A stretch of 62,000 bases of DNA from NCBI RefSeq assembly GCF_000003815.2, contig NC_049981.1, forward strand, positions 28,322,379-28,384,378, in the 5' to 3' direction. Numbering within the stretch: the first letter of the stretch is position 1; each line of letters opens with the position of its first letter. The position numbers and the translations under genes were made by a program. Of the stretch, positions 35,901 to 50,900 are shown one piece after another. The notes beneath the pieces were generated by a model. That model ran no database searches. It was not told the origin of the DNA and saw only the letters and a program-made list of their open reading frames with translations. This DNA is from Branchiostoma floridae. Lineage: Eukaryota; Chordata; Leptocardii; Amphioxiformes; Branchiostomatidae.

Positions 35901-38900
35901 AGTAGGTCTTGAAGAGACCTAGATATGACTGAATTATAGACCACCTATTTTTATTTGATCTTATTTTATTCACAGTTTTTCCTGGTGATTGGTCAAAATT
36001 AATGTTACTTCATCAAGGCCATCTCCTCTTTCATACATAATGTATCAACAAAATAGCAAGAGATTTAGAAGTTATAAATATGTTTGTATGGTACTTGATA
36101 CTTGTTGACGTTGACTGTGTGCCTGTTTTGTTGTAGGGAGTTCTTGAGACTGGGATCTCCCCTGTGCTGTGATCCGTGGGATGAAAAATTTAGCCAAGTG
36201 GACCAAAAAGAGGAGGATTCCCAAAGCCTTGTTTCTGACAATGACTCTGTGTGCAACGGGGACCTGGCATTGTTGTCTGATCCTCGTGTCATCAAAACCA
36301 CACCAAACCTGCTCAAGGCCGGAGGCGACGCCATCCCCCTCACCAGAGTAAAGTGTTTGGTCTCCATGACGACGCCGAGGGACGTACGTCTGCATGGAGC
36401 GTCCGTCATGCCAGCGTTTGTGGAATTCGACATGGGGCCGGAGGGGTTTGGGTGCTTGTACATGCCTAATATAGCTCCCCAAGGCCCCCCTGCTGCCTCG
36501 GTTATTGGTGTGACGACAGTGGGCGGACCAGGAGATGCAAACATTGTGTGTGGCATCGGAACAGGTGAGTTTGAAATGGGAAATCTAGTAATTAAGAGGA
36601 GAAATTTCAAGATTCAGACTTAAACATCCATTCATTCATTAAAAATTTGTTCTTTTGTATGAAGTTATTTACATGTAGTGCCATTAAATGCAACAGTTGA
36701 TTGGCTGGACAAGAGGGCATGGGTTCATTATCTGGTATTCCTAACATTTTGTCTTTAGGCACTTAACAGGAATTTTCTAACTCCACCCAGGCATTGGACC
36801 TGACTTTGTTTGGGCCCTGTCTACCAATACTGTGCCCTAGACACTGTGAATTAGCAACCCACTGCCCTATACAAAAGGCCTTTGGACCTTTACCTTGCCT
36901 TTACCTACCATTTACAACACCTAACATATGTTGTAACATCTGTTTTTTCAGGTGATCGTCTGTTCCCGCCCTTGTCAGGGCTGACCTTTTCAGCCTGGGT
37001 GTGTATCGACCGCTACAGCTCCCCTCTAGCGGACCCCCACCCTGTCCGCCTGCTGACCCTGGTGCGGAATGTCCTGGGTACAGACCTGCACTACGTGTGC
37101 CTGTCTGTCAACATCAGCACCAGGGACAGGAACATTATCGTCAGCACACAGGAGGAACTACTGCAGTATATAGGTATGTACAAGGTCAGGAACGTGTATG
37201 AAGAACCAATTGTCAGGTCATCATCTCAGTTTTAAGATCTTCCGCTACTTTTCTTTTGAAGATAATTTGGTGCCATGATATATATATAGAATACAAGATG
37301 GTGTATTCCGTATCACCCGAGGTACAAGCCCAACCCCGGGTCTGATCACCCGAAGGCCGGAGGGTGACCCTACCCGCGGGAGGGCTGGGACCGAGGGTGA
37401 TGCAGAATACACCGTGATGTATTTTATTTATGTCATACCCACTTGAGAAAACCCCTGTTTTGATGCGAAATGCGCCAGAAGTTGAACAAATTTGTTGCCC
37501 TCGAACAAAAAGTGTTGCAACAGTAATGTTCCAACGTCCGAATAAGGTATTCGAACTTTCGATGGCGCCGCACTCGGCCCGCTCGAAACAGTGTGATATG
37601 CCTTTCGAATCTGTGCGATACGGAAGTTATGACCTGGTCCGGAACATCCATATCGAACATTTTCTCGTCACAGGTATGACATAAAAGGTCTTACTACCAG
37701 CTCAGTCAGATAACCCAACTACATGTATTGTGTATATTGAGTTGAAGTACACACTACAAAAAATTCTCTAGTACAGTTATTCAGTCACCATAAACCGTGT
37801 TGTTACAAATGGATATTTTGAATTCAAAGTGTTTGTTGCTTCACCACCAAGGATAAGTTGAATTAACGGTGTTTCGAAATTGTAACAAATGGCCAGAGAC
37901 TAAAGCAACAGAGTTATGAGCATTAAATGTGTATTTTTGCTTTATTTTTAATTATGTTTTAATTGATATTATTTAAGCACTAAGGACAGGGTATGAAAAA
38001 GTCCTGTTGGAATCTGCTGAAAAGTACAGTCATATGAAAATGTACCGACCCTGTTATGAAAGAAACAGCTGAAATATTTGCTCTTACTCTTCTGGGAGGA
38101 ATTTCAGCACCAAGGACAGTGTTGTGTGGCTTGATCTTAAAGAGTCTTTATTAATTACCTCCATGAAATGTCATGGAATGGAGGTTATATTTTCTGTTAG
38201 GTGTCTCTGTCTGTGTAGATGTTTACTCAAGAACGGCTGGATGGATTGGTTTCATACTTGTTGTGTTGGTGCGGTGTGATGAAAGCTTGAAACGATGAGA
38301 TTTTGGAAGCCGTATCTGTCGTTATAATTGATGTAATAATGTCAGAAATCACCCCTATATTTGAGATATATTGGTACAGGCATCGTGCTTTATGTGTTTG
38401 TTAATGGGCTTAGCTGCAAGCAGATGGTGAGGTGATTTCTATGACAGCTGTATGGGGAACCCCCATTAGTTTTATTTATGTCTGCTTAGGACCGTTTCAA
38501 CTATTTGTAACAGTTGCCCTGTTTGCCCAGCCCAACATTCTAGAACATCTGTTTTGGGCTGCGTAACCCGGAAGTTTCGTTAGTATGCTGGGGAACTGTT
38601 TCCCGATGCTTGGCAACTGTTTCCCGATGCTGGACAATTTGAATATGATAAATAACTTTGTATTTAGCCACTTGTGCCTTTGGGGACCTGGTGTGTTATA
38701 CTTTGTTTGCGCTGTTAGATTTTGTGGCCCGTGTGGCTTATGCTGATGTTGTGTTGGTAAGTACTTGCATTATTATATATCGGGCATCAACTTGTCCCCG
38801 TATCATACATGTAGGTATTGGTTGTCGGATATTTCATGTCCTTTTGGTTGTGTTGATGATGTGTTTGTATCCTGTATTGTATTTCTTATATTGCAGTAGT

Positions 38901-41900
38901 GTTTTTGTCATATGTCATATTATGACAAATCATACAGTTGCGATTTATCCCAGTATGTAGAACACAATGCCTGTCTTGGAAAATGAGTGGTTACTGTCTG
39001 TGGTATTCGCACCTATATTTTGTTCCCGTTTGCGATATTTAAATGATTACACCACTTCTTTCCCATAACATATATAACTTTTACTCTCAAATACAACCAA
39101 CTATAAACATACATACCATCCACAAAAAAGCAATAAATATTTCATGGAGGTATGAGGTCCCCGAACTCTAGTTCTATGTATCTTTTTCAGGTTCAGAGGA
39201 AGCCTTGGAGCCGCGGAACGCCCTGGCAGATGTCCCTTCCGTTGTCCGTTTCTGGTGCCCGACCCTGGCAGACGAGGGCCAGTGGCACCACATCGTCCTG
39301 GTGCTGAACCGTGCTGTGCTGAAGAACAGCACGGCTGCGCTGTATGTGGATGGGAAACACATCGGGACCCAGAAGCTGCACTACATCCACAACTATCCAG
39401 GAGGGGGAAGCAACCCCAACCCTACAGCTATCACCTCCACATACAGCTATATTGGAACACCTCCTGGTAAGCACACATGCAAAAAAATAATCTGAAATCT
39501 GAAACAAAGTATAGATGGAAATGAATGCTCTCATACCGCTTTATGCTATAGGTTAAGTTAAAACCCCCATAGAAAGAAAAACGTTTTGACCAGAAATATA
39601 ATTTTTACAGTCCCCTATTTCTTAGTTATGTTGCAGATATGGTTTTATGTTTCTAAAAGCTCTTGCGATTATGGACTTTCAGAATATATCATTTCTAAAA
39701 TGAACTTTGTTTAACCCAAGGAAAACAAGTATAATGATTAGTGCACAGGAAAAGTAGACATTCAGGTAATAAGATATGCAAGAGAACAGTTACTCAAGAA
39801 ACTAGTTTCCAAAATCTATCCAGTTGCTTAATTAAAGGTTATCTCGAGTAATGTTTTGTTTTTGTAAATAAAGTATGACAAGCCTGTAATAAGTAAAGTT
39901 AGCTGTAAGCTACTGACCTATGGCTGTACCCTGGCTGCACTAAACATTCCCCAGACTTGGATGGAGGTGAATCAGAGGATCCTGAGCAGTATGGCTACTA
40001 TGGCACCACACAGAGCCCCAGGTTCTCCATGTTTCCCAAACAGAAGCAGCACAAACCCCAACATCTGCACAGTATGTCTCATACAAGCAAGTCCTCCTTT
40101 CACAGGATAGCCGATCACCATTCCAACAATGAAGAAATCTGACATCATTAACATAAATTCCAAGTTAACGATGTATAACTAACTGATCAACATTACTTTA
40201 ATTTAAATCCAATTCTATTCATACAATTTTTTTATTTTGCTTGTTTATGTTATGGTTTGTATCAGATTACTCAGATATTAGTTGTTTTATTTCTTGGATT
40301 TTATTTTTTACTGCCTCAGTGGTTTTACGTTATGTTACATTTGTCCAAGTCACACACCCCCATCCCAAAGAAAAGATATACATGTACTACGCTTTATAGT
40401 ACATAAACTAGTCTATACAACTATGCAAAAATCAGGTAACCTTTTTTATGCAGAAAAAAAACTGACTGTAAAATCTGTGTTCCTCGCAGCTCTCCATCGC
40501 CACTCTCGGTTGCTATGGAGACTTGGCCCCGCCCACATGTTTGAGGACGTCCTGGCCAACAGTGCAATCCACACCATTCACAAGCTGGGGCCTAATTATG
40601 TAGGCAGTTTCCAGGCACCCCACATCTATGGTGAGTCTAAGAAAACACACATTTCTTTGACAGCTGAAAAAGATATTGTCATGTCTTCAATACCCAAAGT
40701 CTTAAGGTGGTCAAAAGTGTGTTTTTCCTTTGTGTGGAAATTGCTACCACCAAGTACGGTAGGGGTGGATCACTAGTTCACTTTCAACAATGCTTACAAG
40801 TTGTGAGTTGTGAAAAGGTGTGAGTCACTGTGACAGGTCGTTCATGTAATATAGCGAGCTGCTGCTGCATTCCATTACTGAAAAGTGCTTGTTGCGTTAT
40901 ACTGAAGGGAGGTCATATCAGCCATATAAAATATACAGAGACAATTCACAGACCTTTCTTGTACTAAATTTAGGTATGGCACTGAAGCTGACTATTTCTC
41001 TGAATGTATCAGGATTAAGTTGTCTCTAAGATTGACTCCTATGGCTCTCCCATCCCAGGTACCAAGGCTGATGTGTCCGGTTCCCTTATCCCAGAGGATA
41101 AGATCATGTTTGGTGTACATGCCCATGCCCTGACAGCCCTCACTATCAACAAGATCAGAAAAGCATACAACAAGGTAAATATAGACTACATTACAACCGC
41201 ATGCATTTTAAACTTATTTCCAAAAAGATTCAGTTTTTTAAGGACATATGCAATGTATGCAAATTGTGGACCCTGAACACAAGTTTTTTTGTTGTTGATG
41301 AATTGAATTGAATTTGTAAACAAGAAAAAGGTCTTACACATGACCACAGCAACAGGTTGTCCCTGTCACTGTTTAATCTCAGACTGTGGCCTTGAATGTG
41401 TACTCCTCATGAGAAGTGATCTGTTGTGCAGTATGGTATGGTAATCTGTATGTCACTCTGCCTGCAGGTTGACAGTAAGGCCATTGCCAAACAGCTGGCT
41501 CTCCAGTCGCACGAGAACGCCACTCCCGTCAGGATCATCCACAACTCAGCTGGTCATCTGAGTGGTCCAGCTAGAACACTGGGGGCTGTGCTGCTGGGGT
41601 ATCAGGGTAGGTGTAGTACAACACTTGTCACTGCTATAACTGTGCTCTGCTACTGGGATATCAGGGTAGGTGTAGTATAACACTTGTCACTGCTGTAACT
41701 GTGCTCTGCTACTGGGATATCAGGGTAGGTGTAGTATAACACTTGTCACTGCTGTAACTGTGCTGTGCTACTGGGATATCAGGGTAGGTGTAGTATAACA
41801 CTTGTCACTGCTGTAACTGTGCTCTGCTACTGGGATATCAGGGTAGGTGTAGTATAACATTTGTCACTGCTGTAACTGTGCTCTGCTACTGGGATATCAG

Positions 41901-44900
41901 GGTAGGTGTAGTATAACACTTGTCACTGCTGTAACTGTGCTCTGCTACTGGGATATCAGGGTAGGTGTAGTATAACACTTGTCACTGCTGTAACTGTGCT
42001 CTGCTACTGGGATATCAGGGTAGGTGTAGTATAACACTTGTCACTGCTGTAACTGTGCTGTGCTACTGGGATATCAGGGTAGGTGTAGTATAACACTTGT
42101 CACTGCTGTAACTGTGCTCTGCTACTGGGATATCAGGGTAGGTGTAGTATAACACTTGTCACTGCTGTAACTGTGCTCTGCTACTGGGATATCAGGGTAG
42201 GTGTAGTATAACACTTGTCACTGCTGTAACTGTGCTGTGCTACTGGGATATCAGGGTAGGTGTAGTATAACACTTGTCACTGCTGTAACTGTGCTCTGCT
42301 ACTGGGATATCAGGGTAGGTGTAGTATAACACTTGTCACTGCTGTAACTGTGCTGTGCTACTGGGATATCAGGGTAGGTGTAGTATAACACTTGTCACTG
42401 CTGTAACTGTGCTGTGCTACTGGGATATCAGGGTAGGTGTAGTATAACACTTGTCACTGCTGTAACTGTGCTGTGCTGCTGGGGTGTAGAATTAAGGGTT
42501 AATGATCTGCTCTGAGGTGTATTCGGTGCCATTATTAATGGTTGATTCCTATAACCACCGAATGAACGACTAGCAATCCAAACACCACTCTTTGTAATCA
42601 GAGCCTATACACCGATGCCATTTTCGAGCCATCCCTATCTGCTGGTCTGAGTATGAGGACCTACAAATGTGACCGTGCTGTGACAAAATATTTTCGCCCA
42701 ATCCTTGTCCAGGAGTGCGCACCTTCTGCCCACGCTCTGTAGCCAGCATGTTGGAGAACGTCGGTGGCACGGCGGCCCTGCTGGGGCTCATTGCCATGGC
42801 AACGGATGTGGAGGGTCTGTACGCAGCCGTGAAGGCACTGGTGTGTGTCGTCAGGAGCAACCGGCGTAGCATGGAGAGTATGGAGAGAACAAGAGGATAC
42901 CAGGTGGGGAGAGACACATGCCACTTGCAACAAATACACAAACTACAACATAGTTATGTATCAACTGTTTGCAATTGTCGATCTTGGTATTGGTGTAAAT
43001 ATATTGTGTTGGTCTTAATATATTGTTTTCTGCTGTTTTACAAATCTTTAGGCACCTCTCATTTTTAGTTTTGAAAATATAAAGAAATGCATACATTTAC
43101 ATGTAAAAACACGTTTGAATCATAAAGATTGCAAAATGTACTTGTAGCACCTTTGTTTCTATCACTCTATTGCTGACCCTCAACCAAATTAGTTGATTGC
43201 CGGAATGTTGCTGAATTTCAGAGTTGTCATGCGATGAAAAATCATGCAATGATCGCAGAGACACCGGCCGTACTCTGAGGTTGTAGACAGATTTGTCAAG
43301 CAACATGTATCTAACAGCTTGGGAAATGATACCATTATGCCAGACCTTATTCAGAAAGTACAGTCTTCATGTTTCCAAGGCTGGTCTGATGTTATTTTAT
43401 TTTCTCCCCCAGATTCTGGCAAACCTTCTGAAGAACAAGAAGCAGCTGCTGAACAGCCACATCCTCCACCTGACCTTCTCCCTGGTGGGAACAGTGGACA
43501 GTGGCAGGGAGTCCACCATCATCCCCAACAGGACTGCCTTCCAGGACCTGCTGTGTGATCTAGAGGTGGGTACGGCTTTATTTTCTTTATCAAGTGTGGC
43601 ATGTTCTACATTTTATATGATGCACATATTTGGTAAGCACAATGTGTAACATACTAGTTGTAAAGTTTAAGTCTGTAAGATGTGTAAGCAACTGATTTGT
43701 TTAAACCATGATTGTATTACATGGAGTATGCCTTCATGTTCCATACTGTGCTGAATGCCTGTGTTGATAATCCTTGTTTGAGATATCTTGATGTCCAATG
43801 TATTTACAAGTGTTAGGACAACCTTTATTGAAACTTGACTGGCTTTTCCTACACCAGGTCTGGCACAATGCTCCATTTGATCTGCAGAAATCTCTGTTTG
43901 AGCACTTCATAGAGCTCCTCACAGAATCAAGGTAAGGGTCCATTAACCACTTCAATGTTAAAGCTGTATAGTGAACCTGACTTACATGTAGATAACTTTT
44001 ATACTAATGAATCAGTGTATATGTAGCATTGTGTAATGTTGTAATTTGTTGTTGATATATGAACCTACAATTACTGTAAATGTATTTGGTTCGCGGGGAT
44101 TTAATTTCGCGGTAGCGGAAAAAAGGACTTTTCGCAGTGGTTTTAATTTCGCGTTAGCACTATGCGCTGTAGTCTCTTACTACCATGAAAAAATATTTGT
44201 GGTGGTTTTAAATTCGCGGTAAAGTGGCCACTGCGAAAAACGCGAACAGTAATCCACTGCAAACATTTCTGCATTTACAGTAACATGTAATTCTCTTGGC
44301 TTGTAAAGCTGAATCATTTCTAGAAACCAAAGGATTTGCCTCACATGAATCCCGTGTCCATCACATTGTCAGTAAAGGCTACTAAAACCTTGTTTGTTTC
44401 CCCGTGTCAGTGAGAACAGCAGTAATGCCCTGCTGATGATAGAGCTGGGCATGGTGAGTAAGCTGCTGCATACCCTCCAGGACCGCTCTCTGTCCCAGAC
44501 CACTGTGGACTCTGTTGCCATGGTACTGGCACTGCTGCTACAGGGGTCTCTCAAGACCTCCGACCTGCTCAAGTAAGAACACATTAAGATCGGAATTACG
44601 TGGATATTAAGAAAAAAATAATCATTATTTATTCACTGATATTAACTCTTAAACTGCCAAACCCGGATATATCCGGCACACATATACATGCCCTGTGTGC
44701 TGTGCCGGTTATAACCGGGATAGCGTATTCCCCCGAAGTAGCAGCTTTGTGCGCGTGTAGTTAGGGACTTCGGCCTTGTTCGGGGGTCTCTTTTTGGAGG
44801 TCAGCGGCCAACCCTGGATTTTATAGGGCTGGAAATCTGGCAGTGTAAGGGTTAAGGGACATCTGCCATGTTCTATGGCTCCAAGGCTTCCTCTGAACAT

Positions 44901-47900
44901 GAAAAAGTTACATGGAGTTAAAGATTCATTCAGGTCAAGCCACACAACACTGTCCTTGGTGCTGAAATTCTATCCAGTGGGATATTAGTTGATATATCGG
45001 CTGTTTCTTTCATAAAAGAGTTTGTACATTTTTGTATTACTGTACTTTGTAGTACTAGTAGATTCCAAAAGGGGTTTTCTTACCCTGTCCTTAGTGCTGA
45101 AACAATATCAAATAAAATATAAATTAGGCAAAATACTCATTTTGTGCTGATAATACTGTTTAATGTATGTTTCTTACATATTCAGTTTGGAGGGTAAATA
45201 TTTTTTTTACAGTTACAATTATCTTCCCTCTAACATCCAGCATAAAGTTGTACATACTGTCTTTCCAGGTTTGGTCAGTTTCTGGTTTCCACCTTACCCA
45301 CATTCTCAGTCAGTGAAAGAAACATCACCATGGAGAACCTTGTGGATGCTGCCCTGGGTGTGCCAGACTCCTCACAACAGGATGGATCCAGAGGACAAGG
45401 TTTGACCACAAAATGTTTAAATCACTGGAGGCGTGTTTGATGATTTTCCTGCATTCACAGACAAAAAGAAAGATAATTTTCTCTTAAAATCACAGAACCC
45501 ACAAATTGTAAAAGAACTGGGGCTCTTCATCTTCCTGTAATGCCAAAAAAAAAGAAATCAAACCCCAAAATGTCTAGATATAGCCAACCTTAATAGTCTC
45601 TTTTCACAATAATGTTTATCACTGTTCATTGTAACATGTTTGTAAGTAGCCTCTCGGCAGGAACTTGCAAAGGAACTTTTGATAATTTTGTATGGTACAA
45701 ATGCAGTAGGGAATAGTTTTTGATTATTTTATTATTTCTCACATTTGGGACACATTCATCCCATTTCCTAATGATAACAAAGGGACTGTGGAAGAATAAT
45801 TTGAATAAAATTGTCTTTTCCCTTATAGTGTTAGATCTATCGGAGCTGTCTGAGAGTGACTACAGTGGGCTGGTGTCAGCCAAGAGTGTGAGGCTGAGGA
45901 ACACACTGCTGGAGCTGCTGTACGGACTGCTGCATAACTCATCAGGACAGGCTGTCAATCAGCAGTAAGTAGTGGTCAACCCACAACTTTCATGTCTTTG
46001 TTGTGCCCATCACACATGTGCAGAATTGATCAGCCAACATGTCTACGAGCTCTGAACAACATTTTGACAGCAACATGCCCAATGTTGTCATGATCATCAT
46101 GATCACAGCGCTTTTAGGGAATGACAGATGTTTGCAGAACACAGAATCCTGTTTAATTCAACAGTAGGTTTTTCAGTCCAAAAATACATTTGACCATCTT
46201 TCAGTTCTAAAAGCAGGTGACCATCTGGCAGTTGGCTGATGATTGTGAACTTGACATTGTGACATTGGTATCAGTGCAGTCAAGCAGCTTGAGAGTACAC
46301 TTAAATCATTTCTAAAGTGTCTTGTCATCTTTGAAGCTTATTCACAATGTCATTTATCTGTCTCTGTTCTGGTCATGACCAATGGTATATCCTTTTACAG
46401 CTTTTGTGAGGAAGTCCAGAGGGCTCTGGGCTTTGATTGGCTGCTTCTCTTCATGCAAGGCCATCTCCACCAATCAACAGTCATCATTGCTGTCCGCATC
46501 CTCTGCGTGTTGCTTAGCAACATGGCGACTGTTACCAAGTTCCGAGAGGGCGGGCTAGGAGGGGGAGGATGGCTGGATGAAACAGAGCTCATCATTCACA
46601 ATAAGGGAGCAGTGCAGCTTCTGGGTGAGTCATTGTGCAAAGGTTTTATTTCCAGTATTTGTTTGTTTGCCTTTGTGTCAATAATTGTTTGATTACAGTA
46701 GAGTGGCTGGTCTTTACATGCTAGGCATATCAGTTACTCTGGTAGGGGGTTAGATCAAATGTCCCATCTATAGGTTATCTCATTTGCCGTCTTAATTTTA
46801 CTACTATACATACATGTATGCATGTCTGTTGCATTATGAGAAGGAAAATGCACTGAACAGAATAAGTGCAAAATTCTCAATGATAATTAAAACAAGAAAC
46901 TCACGAAAAATGACGTCATAGAGGTATGAAATCTTAATTTTATGTTCAACAGAAAATCATCAACTGTCTCAATACAAAAGTTCCAATCTTACTGTTCAAA
47001 TGACTGCTGGCTTCATGGTAGTATGTGTCGAGGCCACGTTGATTAAACAATTGTATTTTCCTGTTGCTTTTCCCCAGGTTTTAATGTGGGTGCTGGACCT
47101 AGCAAGTCTCAGAACAGGGAGATTAACAAGGAGGCATGTCAGCTGCCTGGGTTCATGGTGCTGCAGTGGCTGCTGCCCAAACATGCTCACATCCCTGAAC
47201 TCTACTTCATCCTCATGGCACTACTTCTGGGGCAGTCTGCACGCAAACCACCCAAAAACCCTCAGGTACATTTGTAAAACAAGGATTAAAATGTCATAAC
47301 CTGTATTGCTTGGTACCATGCCCTTATAAACCAGTATTTACTTGAATTTACTAAATGTAAGCTGTACATGTATGTAAGATGATTTTGTTGATTTAAAATT
47401 ACACATATCACAAATTTTATGGACCTTGAAAGAAAGGTGCCAAAACGACATAAAACTCAATAAACATTAGATCTTATGCATTAGTAGATGGGTATACTGT
47501 ACATGGTTGTACAGTCAAAACTGTCCAAGAAGACCACTCAGGGGACCAATAAAATCTGGTGTATGTGGACAGGTGGTAACTATAGGCAGGATTCTTAATG
47601 CATGGGTCAATGTGAACGATTGTCTAAGGGACTGCCCAAAGTGGTCACATTGTCTAGGTGGTCTTTATGTAGATGTGGTCACCTGTACAGGTTTGATTGA
47701 TGTATGTTACAGGCTCAATCAACACTGTTTTGTTCCCCACAGTTTGATCTGGACTCCATCTGGACGTACATCTTCGGTGTCCCTGCCAGCCAATCAGCTG
47801 GCTCCATCACTCCGCAGCAGCCGATGTGTCCTGATGCTGTCATCGTTATTCTGTCCATGGTCCGAGCCATGTTCAACCAGGTCAGTTTACATGCCCAGGC

Positions 47901-50900
47901 ATGAAACATTAATACCAGATTTATATCCATCATAGTGGTAAGATTGAAATTGATGGTATAGACAGGATACATGTATATTGCTTCCATACTGAACACAGGA
48001 GAGAACAGATTCCAAAATAAGAGGCCTTATGTTCAAGCTGGTGTGATGCAGAATAAAGGATTTATACAGGATAATCTGTTGGTTCTGTCACTAATTAGGT
48101 GTACATGTTGATGAATTTTTACCTCACAACCTTAAAGATGTAGCACTGTAAGTCAAAACTGCCCAAGAGGACCACTCTAGTAAAATCTAGTAAGTCATTA
48201 TACAGAAGGGATAATTATTGCTCATGTCACTGGGAAGAATTGTCCAAGGGATCACCAAATAATTGCCACATTGGCCAATCCATATGTGGTGATCAGGGTA
48301 CAGTCTGCAACTCTGAAATAGATAAGACTGGTCATTTAGTCAAAGATTGAAAGTTAAACTGAATGCCTTGTTTTGTACTTCTCCCCCATGTGACAGCCCT
48401 GGCAAATGGAGGACGAAGGTTCCTGGGTGCGAGAATACCCTGTGACCCTGCTACAGTTCCTGCTCTTCCTGTACCACAACAACCCAGACTTCGTCCCCCT
48501 GTGCCAAAGTCCAGACTTCCTGTGCGCGCTGGCCGCCACACTCTTCCCGCTAACGGCCAGACCGTACTCAGAGCTGGTAACGTTTCCTTCAGCAGTAACT
48601 CAGGTCCACTTGAAGTTTTAACAGAAATGATTGTTCTCTCCATCCATAATATGTTGTAACAGTCATTAAGGTTGACTAAGATCTGGACTGTTAATGGCGG
48701 TCACTGTAAAGATAATAGTACAGTAGGGATGCTTTTCCTTGATGTAATAAGTTTTCCGTATATTATCTACTAACATAACTCGGCAAGATCCCCTTTATCT
48801 GCCACCCTAGAAGATGTGTCTGTAAAGAGATCTCCAATGCAACATCTCCCAGTATGATACAGGCCTTCATATCTAAACTGTGCATAACTAAGGGTACTGA
48901 ACAAGGGATCTCTAAAACACACTTTTTTTAAGTGATGGATATATATACCTAAGATGAATATATGTTGCCCAGGAAATGAATAGTTATGGAAGTTACAATA
49001 CAGGTAATCCAAAATGATTTCAGTGAAGTTTGCAAAATGGCCATTGCTTTGTTGCTCCACTATGCTATTGCTGATAAAACCCCATGTTTATTGTAGGTGA
49101 GTGAGCCGGAGAGTGAGATGGCCTCGCCTGCTGAGTCCAGTGAAGAGTACAAGGCCTTTGCTGAGTCCATGGTAGCCAGTAAGAGCTCCGACTCTGTCAG
49201 CACTGCAGCTAGAGGTAAATAGTGGACAGACACCCAGTTTGAATACCTACATTGTATTAGGGAAGGGGGGATTCAATAATCTGCATGAAAAATCATCTGT
49301 GTTTGTAAAAGACATCATTGTAAATTTACCTTAAGTTGTTTTCAATGTTAGAATGCAAAGTGACTGATTTTAAGCCACTTTATGTGTTGATAATTGCACA
49401 AAATAGCCGGGCAATATTCAAACAGTATGAGTTTCTTACACAATCCTGGCTTTGTACTTTTTAGAGCCAGAAGGTATAAAAAAGAATATAAAATGTATTG
49501 CTTAACCTGTATGTTTCACTCTTTCAATAGTTGCTAACAAGACGTACAAAATGTGCACTCTATATTGGTTTTGCAAGCAATCTATATTTTTAACATATGC
49601 CACAGTCATGTAGTGTCTGATAGTGAACATACTTTTTGTACAATGCATCTGATTTTTGGTATCAATCTGTAGTGCATGTACACTGTACAATGTATATGTA
49701 TGCCATTAGATTCCATATGTAATAGAGCTAGAACACTAAAGACCTGATTAATGTACATGTAGTAGCCAGTAGTTGCATTTCATCCTGACTTTCATTCTGT
49801 GGTCACTAAGGTGGTGACTGGATGCGCTACTCCTGGAGAAATGGACTAGGTGACTCCACTAATTCATTAACAAGTCCTGTTTGTCACCATTGTAGTTTTG
49901 GTTATTTTCCAGCACGATTTTACTTCAAACACTGGTCACTTGGAACTTAGAATTACAATGGAATTGTGTGTTATCCCTTACACTCCTGTTCTAAAAGAGT
50001 CCATGACCACTGAGCAACTTACGATTTGCCAAACTGTTCAATAAATTTCATAGATAAAGAACAGATTTTTGAAACATTTTATGCATGGGCCTGGAAATCA
50101 TACTCTTCTTGCATCATCTTCCATACCAATTATGAAATCTCATGGTTACTCAGATCCAATTTTGCTTGCTGTACAGTCATCTTTGGAAAATAAGTTTCCA
50201 AGTTGACCAGAGTTTTACATTATTCAGTTCTAACTGATATTCTTCCATCCATTTCCTGCATGTTTTTTTTTGTTGTTGTTCAAGGTCTTCTTTTTAATCA
50301 GTTATCTTGAATTTCATTTCTTTTCTTTCTTAATACAGTTGTGTGATACATGGATCTTGCTATTTCTTGCATGATAACATCCATTGATCTGAAGTGTTAC
50401 ATGTTTTTCTCTTTTTTCATACTTGAATATTGGTGCAAGAATGAAAAAAACACTTTGTAGTTTACATTAATTGATTATGGTATAAAGGTAACATAGATAG
50501 TAGAAAAAATCATAAGTATTATTTACATGTATGATAAAAGTTTTCCAGTGTTAAGGAAGTTGTTTTCTGGCATGACAGGTTCCATCCCGAGTCTGACCAC
50601 CCACCCAGCCAGGAAGTTTGTGATGGACTTCATCAGGATCATCATTGTGGACAGCCTAGCTCACTCCACTAACAGGGGGACTCCTGTGGTGGACCTGGTT
50701 TTAGAGGTGGGTGCAGTAATGTGGTCAGAGGAGGGACGAAGCTTGTAGAAAATAGTTATAATTAGGATATATCATTGTTTATCTGTTATCATTAACTTTA
50801 TATCAAACTTAATGCATTTAGCCCCATTGGGGCATGAACATGCAATAAACATCATTGTCATTGTCATTGTCATAAACTCTATGTCATGAGCTCTGATTTT

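Noticed and set aside
37320-37680. Coding exon suggested by open frames with CpG-rich codons
   Set aside because: The segment is bounded by inverted repeats and shared with the 11.2-kb element, so it is transposon DNA.
17029-42491. CRISPR-like look of the 39-bp and 59-bp arrays
   Set aside because: Units are contiguous, with no unique spacers, and each joins an exon to its donor in a eukaryotic gene.
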